A DNA stretch of 41,860 bases, from positions 1 to 41,860 of the forward strand of contig JABLXG010000029.1 in assembly GCA_013178165.1 (NCBI GenBank), given 5' to 3'. Source of the stretch: Anaerolineae bacterium. GTDB lineage: Bacteria; Chloroflexota; Anaerolineae; Aggregatilineales; Ch27. The notes under the pieces were generated by a model. The model ran no database searches. It was not told the origin of the DNA and worked only from the letters and a program-made list of their open reading frames with translations. The position numbers and the translations under genes are program-made. Shown piece by piece: positions 6,507 through 14,607 of the stretch (within the stretch, counting starts at the first letter, position 1; the number at the start of each line of letters is the position of its first letter).

Positions 6507-7883
6507 ATGGCTGCGATAACCGATTACCGCATCCGCGAGGACACAGCGAGCGATGTTTCTGGCGCGAACTTCATCGGCCTGCTGTGTTCGGCCCTGTTGT
6601 TCATCGCCTTCATCTTCATGCCCTGGCACGGCACCAAGATCGTCGATAACGCAGCCAAGCTGATGGCCGACCTGCTCTCCGGCGTGCCTGGGACGCAGAT
6701 CACCCTGGCGGTGGCGATCCTGCCCATCGCTTCGATCGCCGGTGTGGCGCTGGCCCTGTGGGGCGTCCTGCAGCCGGAACGGGGCCGCCTGGCCGCCCTG
6801 ATGACGCTGATCCTGGGCGTGCTGGTGCTGGTCTACTGCCTGGCAACGCTCTTCTTCCCCACCGGGTCACTGGACATGGCGGCTGTCGGCGGGGCAGGGT
6901 TCTGGACGACGCTGATCGTGGCGCTGGGGATGATCGCCCAGTACGCGATCACCCTGCCCGCCCTGCGCCGGCAGGTGGGGCTGGAAGTAGTGCGTCCGGC
7001 CCGGCGGCGGCTACCGGCCATCCCGCCGAAATGGGTGCCGTACATGTTCCTGCTGCCGCCGCTGCTGTTATACCTGGTATGGATCATCGCTCCGACCTTC
7101 GCCACGTTCTGGCTGAGCCTGACCAACTGGGACGGCGTTTCCACGCCGGGCTATGTGGGACTGTCCAACTTTGAGCGGCTGTTCAGCATCGACCGGACCT
7201 TCCGCGAGGCGCTGGTCAACAACGTGCGCTGGTTGGCGATCTTCATCACCGTGCCAACGACGATGGGGCTGGGCCTGGCCCTGATCTTTAACACAGAGAT
7301 GAAGGGCGGGCGCTTCTACAAGGTCAGCTTCTATTCCCCCCTGGTGCTTTCCTTCGCCGTGATCGGGCTGGTGTGGGCCTGGCTGTACAACCCGCGCCTG
7401 GGATTGATCAACGCCCTGCTGGGCAGCCTGGGGGTACCCGATCTGCCCGGCTGGCTGGGCGACCGCGAACTGGCGATCTGGTGCGTGATTGCGGCGGCGG
7501 TCTGGCGGCAGGTCGGCTATGTGATGATCCTCTACCTGGCCGGGTTGAAGAATATCGATCCCAGCCTGGTAGAAGCCGCCATTGTCGACGGCGCGGACCG
7601 CTGGAACCTGTTCCGGCGGGTGGTGCTGCCGCTGCTGGCCCCGGTGACGACCGTGGTGATCGTGATCTCGATCATCGATTCGCTGCGCGCCTTTGACCTG
7701 GTGGCGATCATGACCCGCGGCGGGCAGAGCACGCAGGTGCTGGCCAACTTCATGTACATGGAGGCCTTCAACAACTATCGGATGGGCTACGCCGGTGCGA
7801 TCGCCGTCGTCCTGTTCGGGATCAGCATGGTCTTCATCGGATTCTACCTGTCACGCATCGTCAAAGACGAGCTGGAATACTAG
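6507..7883 (+). CDS. Sugar ABC transporter permease (MalF type) with a four-helix N-terminal extension
   Basis: A 458-residue inner-membrane permease. The last 290 residues form a normal MalF/UgpA-type permease: first helix at VPYMFLLPPLLLYLVWIIAP, the TLSNWD-like motif LTNWDG, and the EAA loop that docks the ATPase (EAAIVDGADRWNLFRRVVLPLL). The first 165 residues are extra and hold about four more hydrophobic segments (around GLLCSALLFIAFIFM, LAVAILPIASIAGVALAL, MTLILGVLVLVYCLATLF and TLIVALGMIAQYAITL). ATG 6507 is set by AAGGGAGG just upstream. Ten bases separate its stop from the next permease. No ATPase gene is in the operon, so a shared MsmX-like ATPase elsewhere is expected. Confidence 0.92.
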   Translation: MAAITDYRIREDTASDVSGANFIGLLCSALLFIAFIFMPWHGTKIVDNAAKLMADLLSGVPGTQITLAVAILPIASIAGVALALWGVLQPERGRLAALMTLILGVLVLVYCLATLFFPTGSLDMAAVGGAGFWTTLIVALGMIAQYAITLPALRRQVGLEVVRPARRRLPAIPPKWVPYMFLLPPLLLYLVWIIAPTFATFWLSLTNWDGVSTPGYVGLSNFERLFSIDRTFREALVNNVRWLAIFITVPTTMGLGLALIFNTEMKGGRFYKVSFYSPLVLSFAVIGLVWAWLYNPRLGLINALLGSLGVPDLPGWLGDRELAIWCVIAAAVWRQVGYVMILYLAGLKNIDPSLVEAAIVDGADRWNLFRRVVLPLLAPVTTVVIVISIIDSLRAFDLVAIMTRGGQSTQVLANFMYMEAFNNYRMGYAGAIAVVLFGISMVFIGFYLSRIVKDELEY

Positions 7884-7892
7884 GAGGCCGCC

Positions 7893-8762
7893 ATGACCAC
7901 CCTGGCCCAAACCCGCCGGGTCACCGGCGCGACCATGACCCGCCAGCAAATCGGCGCCGCGCTGAAGTACATCAGCCTGACCGCCCTGACCCTGCTATGG
8001 CTGCTGCCGATCTTCGCCGCGCTGGTCACGTCCTTCCGCACAATGGACGACATCTCGATCAACGGCTTCTGGAGTATCCCCGGCGTCCTGACCTTCCAGA
8101 ATTTCCAGCGCGCCTGGACCGATGCCCAGGTCAATAAATACCTGCTCAACAGCTTCATCATCACCATCCCGTCGCTGTTCGGGATGATGTTCCTGTCGTC
8201 GATGAGCGCCTACGCCCTGGCCCGTTTCAAGTTCCGGGGCAACCTGTTCTTCTATTTCATGTATGTGGCCGGGACGTTGTTGCCCTTCCAGATTCTGCTG
8301 CTGCCGGTCTTCCGGCTGACCAACGCGCTGGGCCTCTATAACACTTACGGCGCGCTGATCCTGATCCACACCGCTTTCCAGCTTGGCTTTTGCACGTTCG
8401 TGCTGCGCAACTTCATGCGCACCGTGCCGGGCGAAATTCTGGACGCGGCACGGGTGGATGGCTGTGGCGAGTTCCGTATCTACTGGCAGATCATGCTGCC
8501 GCTGACACTCCCAGCGCTGGCAGCGCTGGGTACACTGGAATTCACCTGGGTGTTCAACGACTACCTGTGGGCGATCATCCTGGTGCAGTCCGATTCACTG
8601 CGCCCGGTGACAGCCGGCCTGGCCACGCTGCGCGGGCAGTACAACACCGACTGGCCGGTGATCACCGCCGGGGCGCTGCTGGCGACGTTGCCGACGCTGT
8701 TCGTATTTATCTTCCTGCAGCGTTACTTCATCCAGGGCCTGACACTGGGTTCGGGCAAGTAA
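7893..8762 (+). CDS. Sugar ABC transporter permease (MalG type)
   Basis: A 289-residue inner-membrane permease with six predicted helices, partner of the preceding gene. The SFRTMDDI loop after helix one, the SMSAYALARFKFRG motif, and the EAA loop EILDAARVDGCGEFRIYWQIMLP are typical of the MalG/UgpE family. TAGGAGG lies just upstream of ATG 7893, overlapping the stop of the upstream gene. With the binding protein and the MalF-type subunit it would form the membrane channel of a sugar importer. It is the last gene of the operon, followed by a clear terminator at 8784-8813. Confidence 0.94.
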   Translation: MTTLAQTRRVTGATMTRQQIGAALKYISLTALTLLWLLPIFAALVTSFRTMDDISINGFWSIPGVLTFQNFQRAWTDAQVNKYLLNSFIITIPSLFGMMFLSSMSAYALARFKFRGNLFFYFMYVAGTLLPFQILLLPVFRLTNALGLYNTYGALILIHTAFQLGFCTFVLRNFMRTVPGEILDAARVDGCGEFRIYWQIMLPLTLPALAALGTLEFTWVFNDYLWAIILVQSDSLRPVTAGLATLRGQYNTDWPVITAGALLATLPTLFVFIFLQRYFIQGLTLGSGK

Positions 8763-8783
8763 CGCCAACCACCGCACGTCCTC

Positions 8784-8813
8784 GCCCCGGCCTGCTTGGC
8801 CGGGGCTTTTTTT
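8784..8813 (+). terminator. Rho-independent terminator of the transporter operon
   Basis: GCCCCGGCC (8784-8792), loop TGCTT, GGCCGGGGC (8798-8806), then seven T (8807-8813): a textbook intrinsic terminator 22 bases after the last permease gene. Confidence 0.92.
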
Positions 8814-8874
8814 GCGCCAGGGTATGGAACGCCGTGCTATACTGGAATCAGCATACAACCGGAGTTGACCCGCG

Positions 8875-9408
8875 ATGAAGCCATGCCCACAGTGCCACCA
8901 GATGAACCTCGATCAGGCCCGTTTCTGCGCGGGCTGCGGGGTGGAACTGGAACGGGAGTGCTATACCTGCCACCGGATTGTCCCGGCGGATGCCCGCTAC
9001 TGCCCGTACTGCGGCACACCGGTGCTAACCGCGCCGCCGACCCCCTGGCTGGAACGGGTGATCAACCCGGAAGCCCGCCTGGGACTGTTCGCCGTGACGC
9101 GCGGCCTGGGTGTGACGCTGATCCTGCTGGCTACCGTGACCGTGTTCCTCACCCCGCCGCCGCGGATGATCGACGATGCCCTGTTGCTGGCCAGCGGCGC
9201 GGCGATGCTGGTCATCTCCGAGCTTTTGCGCCAGGGGCGCAAGCCCAAACCACCCGACGATGACGGCGGGGATACGCTGCGCCAGCCGGACCTCCCGCCG
9301 CCGGATGGCCTGCGGCTCTCTGAGCCGGAAACGCCGGAGGAGATAGCGGAACTGATCAGCCGCCACAAGCTACCGCCAGGGGGGATGCAGGGGCCGTTCC
9401 TCAACTGA
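8875..9408 (+). CDS. Double zinc-ribbon membrane protein
   Basis: A 177-residue protein. The N-terminus holds two zinc ribbons: Cys4/Cys7 with Cys18/Cys21, and Cys29/Cys32 with Cys43/Cys46 (CPQC, CAGC, CYTC, CPYC). Two hydrophobic segments follow (around VTLILLATVTVFLTP and LLLASGAAMLVISELL), then a proline- and acid-rich cytoplasmic tail. This layout fits a membrane-anchored scaffold or regulator, but no catalytic domain is visible and function is unknown. A -10 box TATACT is at 8838-8843, so it has its own promoter after the transporter terminator. ATG 8875 follows CGGAG. It converges on the ArsR-type gene with only 19 bases between the stops. Confidence 0.75.
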   Translation: MKPCPQCHQMNLDQARFCAGCGVELERECYTCHRIVPADARYCPYCGTPVLTAPPTPWLERVINPEARLGLFAVTRGLGVTLILLATVTVFLTPPPRMIDDALLLASGAAMLVISELLRQGRKPKPPDDDGGDTLRQPDLPPPDGLRLSEPETPEEIAELISRHKLPPGGMQGPFLN

Positions 9409-9427
9409 TTTGCAGCAGGCAGAAATT

Positions 9428-9772
9428 CTATGGATGCCGCACGTGGGCCAGGCTGCGGTCGAGCAGATCGCGGACGTGCTCGTCATCCAGGCGGTAGTAG
9501 ACCTGCCGCCCGCGCCGTTCCCGCCGCACCAGCCGCCACTCGCGCAGTGTGCGCAACTGGTGGGAAACCGCCGATTGCTCCATACCCAGCAGAACGGTCA
9601 GATCGTTGACGCACAACTCGGCATCAGCCAGGGCGGTGATCAGCCGCACGCGGGTGGGATCGGCCAGCGCCTTGAACAGGTTGGCGATCCGGACGGCTGT
9701 CTCGCCGTCGACCAGGGTCGCTCTGGCGCGGGTCTGCGGGGTAAGGGAAGAAACCTCTTGAGGATGGGGCAC
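9428..9772 (-). CDS. ArsR/SmtB-family metal-sensing repressor (alpha-5 zinc site)
   Basis: A 114-residue winged-helix repressor. The DNA-reading part is LTVLLGMEQSAVSHQLRTLR with the wing RRGRQVYYRL. The C-terminal helix has Asp97-x-His99-x10-His110-x2-His113, exactly the spacing of the alpha-5 Zn(II)/Co(II) site of SmtB/CzrA. The alpha-3 site is incomplete (ELCVND with one Cys), so arsenic or cadmium sensing is less likely. It should leave DNA when zinc is high. No metal pump lies next to it, so its target may be itself or distant genes. Start: GTG 9772 is favoured, ten bases after AGGAG; GTG 9781 is nearly on top of that site. Confidence 0.88.
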   Translation of the reverse strand: MPHPQEVSSLTPQTRARATLVDGETAVRIANLFKALADPTRVRLITALADAELCVNDLTVLLGMEQSAVSHQLRTLREWRLVRRERRGRQVYYRLDDEHVRDLLDRSLAHVRHP

Positions 9773-9780
9773 GGCACACA

Positions 9781-9824
9781 CACTCCTGCTTTCAACGGTA
9801 GCAGATGTGCCGAAGGGCTGTCAA
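9781..9824 (-). promoter_or_regulatory. Promoter and overlapping operator of the ArsR-type gene
   Basis: On the minus strand TTGACA (9824-9819), 18 bases, then TACCGT (9800-9795). An inverted repeat, CACATCTGCT-N9-AGCAGGAGTG (arms 9809-9800 and 9790-9781, eight of ten pairs matching), overlaps the -10 and the ribosome site. Autorepression by the metal sensor is the natural inference. Confidence 0.6.
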
Positions 9825-9952
9825 TGGTCGCCGGAGGCCCGGAGAGAGACCGGGAGGCCGGGAAACGGGACGCCGCTTCCCTCCGCCTTGACCCATCGCC
9901 TCGCGCCGCACAGAACCAGGCCTCCGGCGCCATAGCCCGCACCGTAACGCCC

Positions 9953-11206
9953 TCAGGTACGGTAGTGGCCGTTGATCGAGACGTAATCGTGACTCAGGTC
10001 GCACGTCCACACGGTGCAGGCCGCCGCGCCCAGGCCCAGGTCGAGCCGCGCGCTGACCTCCGGCGCCGCCATGATCGCAGCAGCGGCATCCTCGCTGTAG
10101 GCGGTTGGGCTGCCATCCGCCACCAGTTGCAGGCCGTCAGCGCAATCACTCTCACCTGGCGCGATCCACAGGGCCAGCCGGCCAGCATCCAGCGGCACAC
10201 CGGCGCGCCCCGCCGCCGCCAGGATGCGCCCCCAGTTAGCGTCCCCCCCGTAGAAGGCCGTCTTGACCAGCGGCGATGTAGCAATGGCCATGGCCACCTG
10301 CCGCGCCGTGTCTTCATCCGGTGCGCCGCAGACGTGCAGGGTGATGAAGCGCGTCGCGCCCTCGCCATCCATGACGATATCCCTGGCCAGTTCGGTGCAG
10401 ACCGCCACCAGCGCCGCCTGGAAAGCGGCCAGACCATCCCCGGCGGCGATGGTCACGCCGCTGGCCCCGTTGGCCAGGGCCAGCACAGTATCGTTCGTGC
10501 TCATGTCGCCATCGACGACGATCCGGTTGAAGCTGACCCGGCTGGCGGCGCTCAGGGCAGCCTGCAGCGTGGCAGGAGCCAGCGCGGCGTCGGTGGCGAT
10601 CACGGCCAGCATGGTCGCCATGTTGGGGGCGATCATGCCCGCACCCTTGGCGATCGCGGCGATCGTGTAGTCCCCCTCCGGCGTCTGAACCTGGACGCTG
10701 ACCGTCTTGGGCACGGTATCCGTGGTCAGGATCGCGTCGGCGGCAGCGGCCCAGCCATCCGGGGCCAGGTTCCCGGCCAGGGCGCTTATACCCGCTGCGA
10801 TCTTGTCCATTGGCAGGGGCACGCCAATCACGCCAGTGGAGAGCACGAAGACATCCTCCGCCCGGCAGCCCAACGCCGCGGCAACCAGCGCCGCGCTCTC
10901 CGCAGCGTCGGTCAGGCCCTGCGCGCCGGTGCAGGCGTTAGCGACGCCCGAATTGACAACCACCGCTCGCATCCCGGCAGGGTTGGCCGCCAGGCGGGCC
11001 TGGTCAAGGAGCACGGGCGCGGCCTTGACCTGGTTGGTGGTGAAGACGCCCGCCGCCGCGCAGGGAGTCGCGCTGACGATCAGGGCCATGTCGCGCCGCC
11101 CGGACTTGCGGATGCCCGCCGGGACACCGGCGACGGTGAAACCGCGCACGGGCGCGATGATCGTTTCGACGGTGCTGATCGCGTAATCGGTCATCGTCAG
11201 GGTCAT
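9953..11206 (-). CDS. argJ: Bifunctional glutamate N-acetyltransferase / ornithine acetyltransferase
   Basis: A 417-residue enzyme that moves the acetyl group from N-acetylornithine to glutamate, and in bifunctional forms also acetylates glutamate with acetyl-CoA, closing the acetyl cycle of arginine synthesis. The self-cleavage and nucleophile motif KGAGMIAPNMATML is present, with Thr198 as the N-terminal nucleophile of the beta chain. Other family marks are FTTNQVKAAP, NSGVANACTG, STGVIG, DGDMSTNDT and the C-terminal DLSHDYVSINGHY. It is the last gene of the argCBDJ operon, 142 bases after argD, with a palindromic repeat in the gap. ATG 11206 is preceded by AGGAG at 12 bases; Met5 is an alternative. 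Whether it is mono- or bifunctional cannot be told from sequence. Confidence 0.95.
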   Translation of the reverse strand: MTLTMTDYAISTVETIIAPVRGFTVAGVPAGIRKSGRRDMALIVSATPCAAAGVFTTNQVKAAPVLLDQARLAANPAGMRAVVVNSGVANACTGAQGLTDAAESAALVAAALGCRAEDVFVLSTGVIGVPLPMDKIAAGISALAGNLAPDGWAAAADAILTTDTVPKTVSVQVQTPEGDYTIAAIAKGAGMIAPNMATMLAVIATDAALAPATLQAALSAASRVSFNRIVVDGDMSTNDTVLALANGASGVTIAAGDGLAAFQAALVAVCTELARDIVMDGEGATRFITLHVCGAPDEDTARQVAMAIATSPLVKTAFYGGDANWGRILAAAGRAGVPLDAGRLALWIAPGESDCADGLQLVADGSPTAYSEDAAAAIMAAPEVSARLDLGLGAAACTVWTCDLSHDYVSINGHYRT

Positions 11207-11285
11207 CGGTTGTCGGTTCTCCTCATCATCACGACCGGAGGGTCGCTTTCAATTTATTACTGATGTGTAGCTTCATCTTTGCTTC

Positions 11286-11334
11286 ACCCCTGGCCCCTCT
11301 CCATTTGATGGAGAGGGGAAAAGAGGCCGGGGGT
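11286..11334. repeat. Imperfect palindrome between argD and argJ
   Basis: CCCCTCTCCAT (11294-11304), loop TTG, ATGGAGAGGGG (11308-11318) is a perfect 11-bp stem; flanking ACCCCTGGCC and GGCCGGGGGT extend the symmetry. It resembles dispersed intergenic palindromes that are repeated in many bacterial genomes. A related block, GGAAAAAGAGGCCGG, is at 36331-36345. It may act as a processing or decay barrier between argD and argJ. Confidence 0.6.
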
Positions 11335-11348
11335 AAGGAGCGAGGCTG

Positions 11349-12542
11349 CTATCCTCGCAGGATCGCATCCAGCTTCTCCAGCGCTTCGTCCACGTGTGCC
11401 TGCTCCAGGATCAGCGGCGGCACCAGCCGCAGCACGTTCGGCCCGGCGCTGACCATGATCAGGCCGTGCGCATATCCCGCGCTGACCACCTCCGCTGCTG
11501 GAACGGTCAACTCGACGCCGATCATCAGCCCGCGCCCGCGCACCTCGACAATCTGCGGGGCGTGCAGGGCCGCCAGCCCATCCCGCAGGGCTGCGCCCAT
11601 CGCTTCCACATGGCGCAGAAAAGCCGGATCGCTGATCCGTTCCAGCACGACCCTGGCGGCGCTGGCGACCAGCGGCCCGCCGCCGAACGTGCTACCGTGA
11701 TCGCCAACCTCGATGACAGCGGCGATCCGGTCGCTGATCAGCGCCGCGCCGATCGGCAGGCCGCCCGCCAGTGGCTTGGCCAGAGTCATGATGTCGGGCG
11801 TCACACCGGAAGCCTGATGCGCCCACAGCATCCCGGTGCGGCCCATGCCACACTGCACCTCGTCGAAGATCAGGATGGCGTCGTGGGCATCACACAGAGC
11901 GCGCAGGCCCTGCAGGAATTCCGGCGTTGCCACGTGGACTCCGCCCTCACCCTGCACCGGCTCGACGATCACGGCGCAGGTATCCGGCCCGATAATCCCG
12001 GCGGCGGCTTCCAGATCGTTGAACGGCGCGATCGTCACGTCTGGCAGCAGTGGGCGGAACGGGTCCTGGTATCTGGCGCGCGGCGTGACGGACAGCGCCC
12101 CGATCGTGCGCCCGTGAAAGCCATTTTCAAAGGCCACCAGGCCGGTCTTGCCTGTGGCGGGATGCCTGGCGTAGATCCATTTGCGGGCCAGCTTGATCGC
12201 GGCTTCATTGGCTTCCGCGCCGGAGTTGCAGAAGAAGACCTTCCCGGCGAAGCTCAGCGCGCACAGCCGGGCCGCCAGTTCCGCCTGGGGAGCAGTCAGG
12301 TACAGGTTGGAGACATGAATCAGCTGCGCCGCCTGCTGGCTGATGGCGGCGACCAGTGCTGGGTCGCCATAGCCCAGCGCGTTGACCGCGATTCCGGCGG
12401 CCAGGTCCAGGTAGCAGTGGCCCTCAGAGTCATAAAGGTAGACGCCTTCTCCGTGAGTCAACACGAAGGGGGCGCGGGCATAGGTGTGCAGGACACATTG
12501 CGCATCCAGGTCAAGGACGGCAGGCATAGCGGTCAGGGTCAT
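11349..12542 (-). CDS. argD: Acetylornithine aminotransferase
   Basis: A 397-residue class III PLP aminotransferase converting N-acetylglutamate semialdehyde to N-acetylornithine with glutamate as amino donor. Visible marks: FFCNSGAEANEAAIKLARK (PLP phosphate binding), FENGFHGRTIGALS, IVEPVQGEGG, the LIFDEVQCGMGRTG segment with the PLP-binding Asp, and the Schiff-base Lys256 in TLAKPLAGGLPIGA. Its length is normal for ArgD. Its position between argB and argJ in an arginine operon supports ArgD over other ornithine aminotransferases. ATG 12542 follows GGAGA at eight bases; argB ends 29 bases upstream. Confidence 0.96.
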   Translation of the reverse strand: MTLTAMPAVLDLDAQCVLHTYARAPFVLTHGEGVYLYDSEGHCYLDLAAGIAVNALGYGDPALVAAISQQAAQLIHVSNLYLTAPQAELAARLCALSFAGKVFFCNSGAEANEAAIKLARKWIYARHPATGKTGLVAFENGFHGRTIGALSVTPRARYQDPFRPLLPDVTIAPFNDLEAAAGIIGPDTCAVIVEPVQGEGGVHVATPEFLQGLRALCDAHDAILIFDEVQCGMGRTGMLWAHQASGVTPDIMTLAKPLAGGLPIGAALISDRIAAVIEVGDHGSTFGGGPLVASAARVVLERISDPAFLRHVEAMGAALRDGLAALHAPQIVEVRGRGLMIGVELTVPAAEVVSAGYAHGLIMVSAGPNVLRLVPPLILEQAHVDEALEKLDAILRG

Positions 12543-12571
12543 GCGTAATTCTCCATGAAAGCGGCCTGCCG

Positions 12572-13429
12572 CTAACGGGCGGCGGCGCTGGCGGACGCGG
12601 CATCATATGCGCTGGCAGCTGCTGCCGCCAGCGGCGAGGCATCGCTGTGGAAAACCGTCCCGCCGCCGCTTTGCAACCCGGCCAGATCGGTGATCACCGC
12701 CTGCGGGATGCCCAGGGCGACAGCGTGCAGGGCGGTCTGCACCTTGGGGATCATGCCACCGCTGATCACGCCGCTGGCGATCAGGGCCTGGGCCTGCGCC
12801 AAGCTGAGAGAGGGTTGCGGGCGGCCATCAACCAGCACGGCGCTGACATTGGTCAGGAAGACTATCCGCGCCGCGCCGATAGCTTCGGCGATGGCCGCGG
12901 CGGCGTGGTCGGCGTTGACGTTGTACGCCCCGCCATCCTCGCCCAGGGCCAGCGGCGCGATGACCGGCGTGACGTCCGCCGCCAGCAGCCCCAGCAGGAC
13001 ATCCGCCCGTACGGCAGTAATTGTCCCCACACGACCCAGGTCGCCGCCGGGATGCTGGAGTCTGACTCCGCGCAACAGGCCGCGATCCGTCCCGCTAAGG
13101 CCCTGTGCCTCAACGCCCGCTGCGATAAGCTGGCGCACCAGCCGTTTGTTGACGCCCCCGCAGAGCACCATTTCCACCACGGCCAGCGTAGCCTCGTCAG
13201 TCACACGCAGGCCGTCTACCCACTGCGGCACAATGCCAAGCGCTGCCTGAAGCTGCCCGATCTCCTTGCCGCCGCCATGCACGATCACCGCCGGGCGGTC
13301 AAGGGCAGCCACGTAAGCAGCCAGGTCGCGGAGGAAGTCCGGGTTATCGATGTCGTTGCCGCCGATCTTGAGCAGGACCGGCGGAGCAGCAAAAGGGGAA
13401 GGCGGGGTTGAAAGGGTGGTTGTAGACAT
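12572..13429 (-). CDS. argB: Acetylglutamate kinase
   Basis: A 285-residue amino-acid-kinase-fold enzyme that phosphorylates N-acetylglutamate. Marks: the N-terminal KIGGN loop, VIVHGGGKEI, VDGLRVTDEATLAVVEMVL (acetylglutamate binding), YNVNADHAAAAIA, FLTNVSAVL and the GGMIPKV lysine motif. A low-complexity Ser/Thr/Pro N-terminus (about 17 residues) and a short Ala-rich C-terminus are added to the core. This may be the committed, feedback-controlled step; the N-terminal helix typical of arginine-inhibited hexameric forms is not obvious. It lies 40 bases after argC and 29 bases before argD. Confidence 0.95.
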   Translation of the reverse strand: MSTTTLSTPPSPFAAPPVLLKIGGNDIDNPDFLRDLAAYVAALDRPAVIVHGGGKEIGQLQAALGIVPQWVDGLRVTDEATLAVVEMVLCGGVNKRLVRQLIAAGVEAQGLSGTDRGLLRGVRLQHPGGDLGRVGTITAVRADVLLGLLAADVTPVIAPLALGEDGGAYNVNADHAAAAIAEAIGAARIVFLTNVSAVLVDGRPQPSLSLAQAQALIASGVISGGMIPKVQTALHAVALGIPQAVITDLAGLQSGGGTVFHSDASPLAAAAASAYDAASASAAAR

Positions 13430-13469
13430 GGCGGTAGTCTCCTTCTCCTGGATGGGCTGTGATCGCGGG

Positions 13470-14489
13470 TCAGAGCAGACCGGTCGTTTCCGGCAGGCCG
13501 AACATCAGGTTGAAGTTCTGCACGGCCTGGCTGGAAGCGCCTTTGAGCAGGTTGTCAATCACGGAGACGATCACGACATGCGTGGCGGTTACCGGCGTGA
13601 CAGAAATTGCGCAGATGTTCAGCCGCTGGGCGTGGCGCAGCGTGGCCAGCTGCCCCGCCGGGAGGATGTTCACCAGCGGCTCGGCGGCATAGGTCTCCTC
13701 GTAGAGGCTCTGCAGGCTCGCCGGTGGCCAGGGCGCGGCCAGGGTGACGTAGATCGTCGCCAGCAGCCCCCGGTCTACCGGTAGCAGGTGCGGGGAGAAG
13801 ATCAGCGGCCCGGCCTGGCCGTCCAGCCTGGCGATCTCCTGCTCGATCTCGCCCGTGTGACGGTGGACGCGCCCGATGTTGTACGGGGAGAAGTTGCCAA
13901 ACACCTCCACAAAGTGGGTGCTGGCTTTGGGCGTCCGCCCGGCGCCAGAAACGCCCGACTTGGCATCGACGATGATCGGCGCGCCAGGGGCCAGGGCATG
14001 GGCCGCCAGCAGCGGGTAGAGGCCCAGCAGGGTGGCGGTCGGGTAGCAGCCGGGGTTGGCCACCACCTGCGCCCCAGCGATGGCCGCCCGGTAAATCTCC
14101 GGCAGACCGTAGGGGATGGGCAGCAGCTCCGGGTTGGGATGGGCCGCGCCGTACCACAGCTCAAACGCTTCCGCCGTGTCCAACCGCAGGTCAGCGGAAA
14201 GGTCGATCACCCTGATTCCAGCGGCCTTCGCCCGCGCGGCAACCGGCGCAGAAGCGGTATGCGGCAGGGCCAGGAATACCGCGTCCACGCTGGCCGGGTC
14301 CGCCGCCTCATGAGGGAGATAGGTCAGGGTTGTGCCGGGAACCGGCTGTCCGGCGTCCTGGCTCGAAGTGGCAAAGACCAGCCGGACGGCGGGGTGAGCG
14401 GCCAGCAGCCGGATCAGTTCCGCGCCAGTGTAGCCAGCCGCGCCATAAACGCCAACAGTGATAAAGGGACGGGTTGTCGATTCGGTCAT
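13470..14489 (-). CDS. argC: N-acetyl-gamma-glutamyl-phosphate reductase
   Basis: A 339-residue NADPH-dependent reductase making N-acetylglutamate semialdehyde. The Rossmann motif is VYGAAGYTGAELIRLL; the catalytic Cys148 is in NPGCYPTA; HLLPVDRG carries the catalytic His; KSGVSGAGRTP is the substrate loop. It is the first structural gene of the argCBDJ operon and lies behind a leader-peptide attenuator (14517-14663). The terminator hairpin ends about 30 bases before its start. The ribosome site is weak or distant (AGGAG at about 15 bases, AGCAGG adjacent). Confidence 0.96.
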   Translation of the reverse strand: MTESTTRPFITVGVYGAAGYTGAELIRLLAAHPAVRLVFATSSQDAGQPVPGTTLTYLPHEAADPASVDAVFLALPHTASAPVAARAKAAGIRVIDLSADLRLDTAEAFELWYGAAHPNPELLPIPYGLPEIYRAAIAGAQVVANPGCYPTATLLGLYPLLAAHALAPGAPIIVDAKSGVSGAGRTPKASTHFVEVFGNFSPYNIGRVHRHTGEIEQEIARLDGQAGPLIFSPHLLPVDRGLLATIYVTLAAPWPPASLQSLYEETYAAEPLVNILPAGQLATLRHAQRLNICAISVTPVTATHVVIVSVIDNLLKGASSQAVQNFNLMFGLPETTGLL

Positions 14490-14516
14490 CCTGCTTGCGA
14501 GCCACTCCTGTCAAAC

Positions 14517-14542
14517 AAAAATCCCCCCGGTCTGGGGGGATT
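14517..14542 (-). terminator. Attenuator terminator of the arg operon
   Basis: On the minus strand AATCCCCCC (14542-14534), loop AGACC, GGGGGGATT (14528-14520), then TTTTTG. Nine pairs with a T run make a strong intrinsic terminator located between the leader peptide and argC. A terminator ahead of the first gene only makes sense if it is conditional. Confidence 0.9.
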
Positions 14543-14607
14543 GAGGGTCGTTTGCCGGGTGTACCGTTCCCAGGCGACACTATCCCTGCCAGACCGGGTT
14601 GGTCTGG
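14526..14607 (-). promoter_or_regulatory. Arginine attenuator: alternative RNA pairings
   Basis: Segment 1, CCAGACC (14607-14601), lies directly after the last Arg codon of the leader peptide. Segment 2, CCCGGTCTGG (14598-14589), can pair either with segment 1 (seven pairs) or with segment 3, CCAGACCGGG (14535-14526), over ten pairs. Segment 3 is also the loop and stem of the terminator. When arginine is scarce, a ribosome stalled at the Arg codons would cover segment 1, leave segment 2 free to take segment 3, and stop the terminator from forming. The complementarity is seen directly; the mechanism is inferred from his/trp/leu-type attenuators. Confidence 0.8.

Noticed and set aside
9410-11263. 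A 617-codon open frame on the plus strand
   Set aside because: It runs antisense over the ArsR-type gene and argJ. Its protein is rich in His, Gln, Arg and Gly with no recognisable motif, as expected from the opposite strand of GC-rich genes.
1869-12573. Identical 14-mer AGCGGCCTGCCGCT at 1869-1882 and 12560-12573
   Set aside because: Both lie at gene ends and are palindromic-looking, but the 14 bases are so GC-rich that chance recurrence is plausible, and no T run makes either a terminator.
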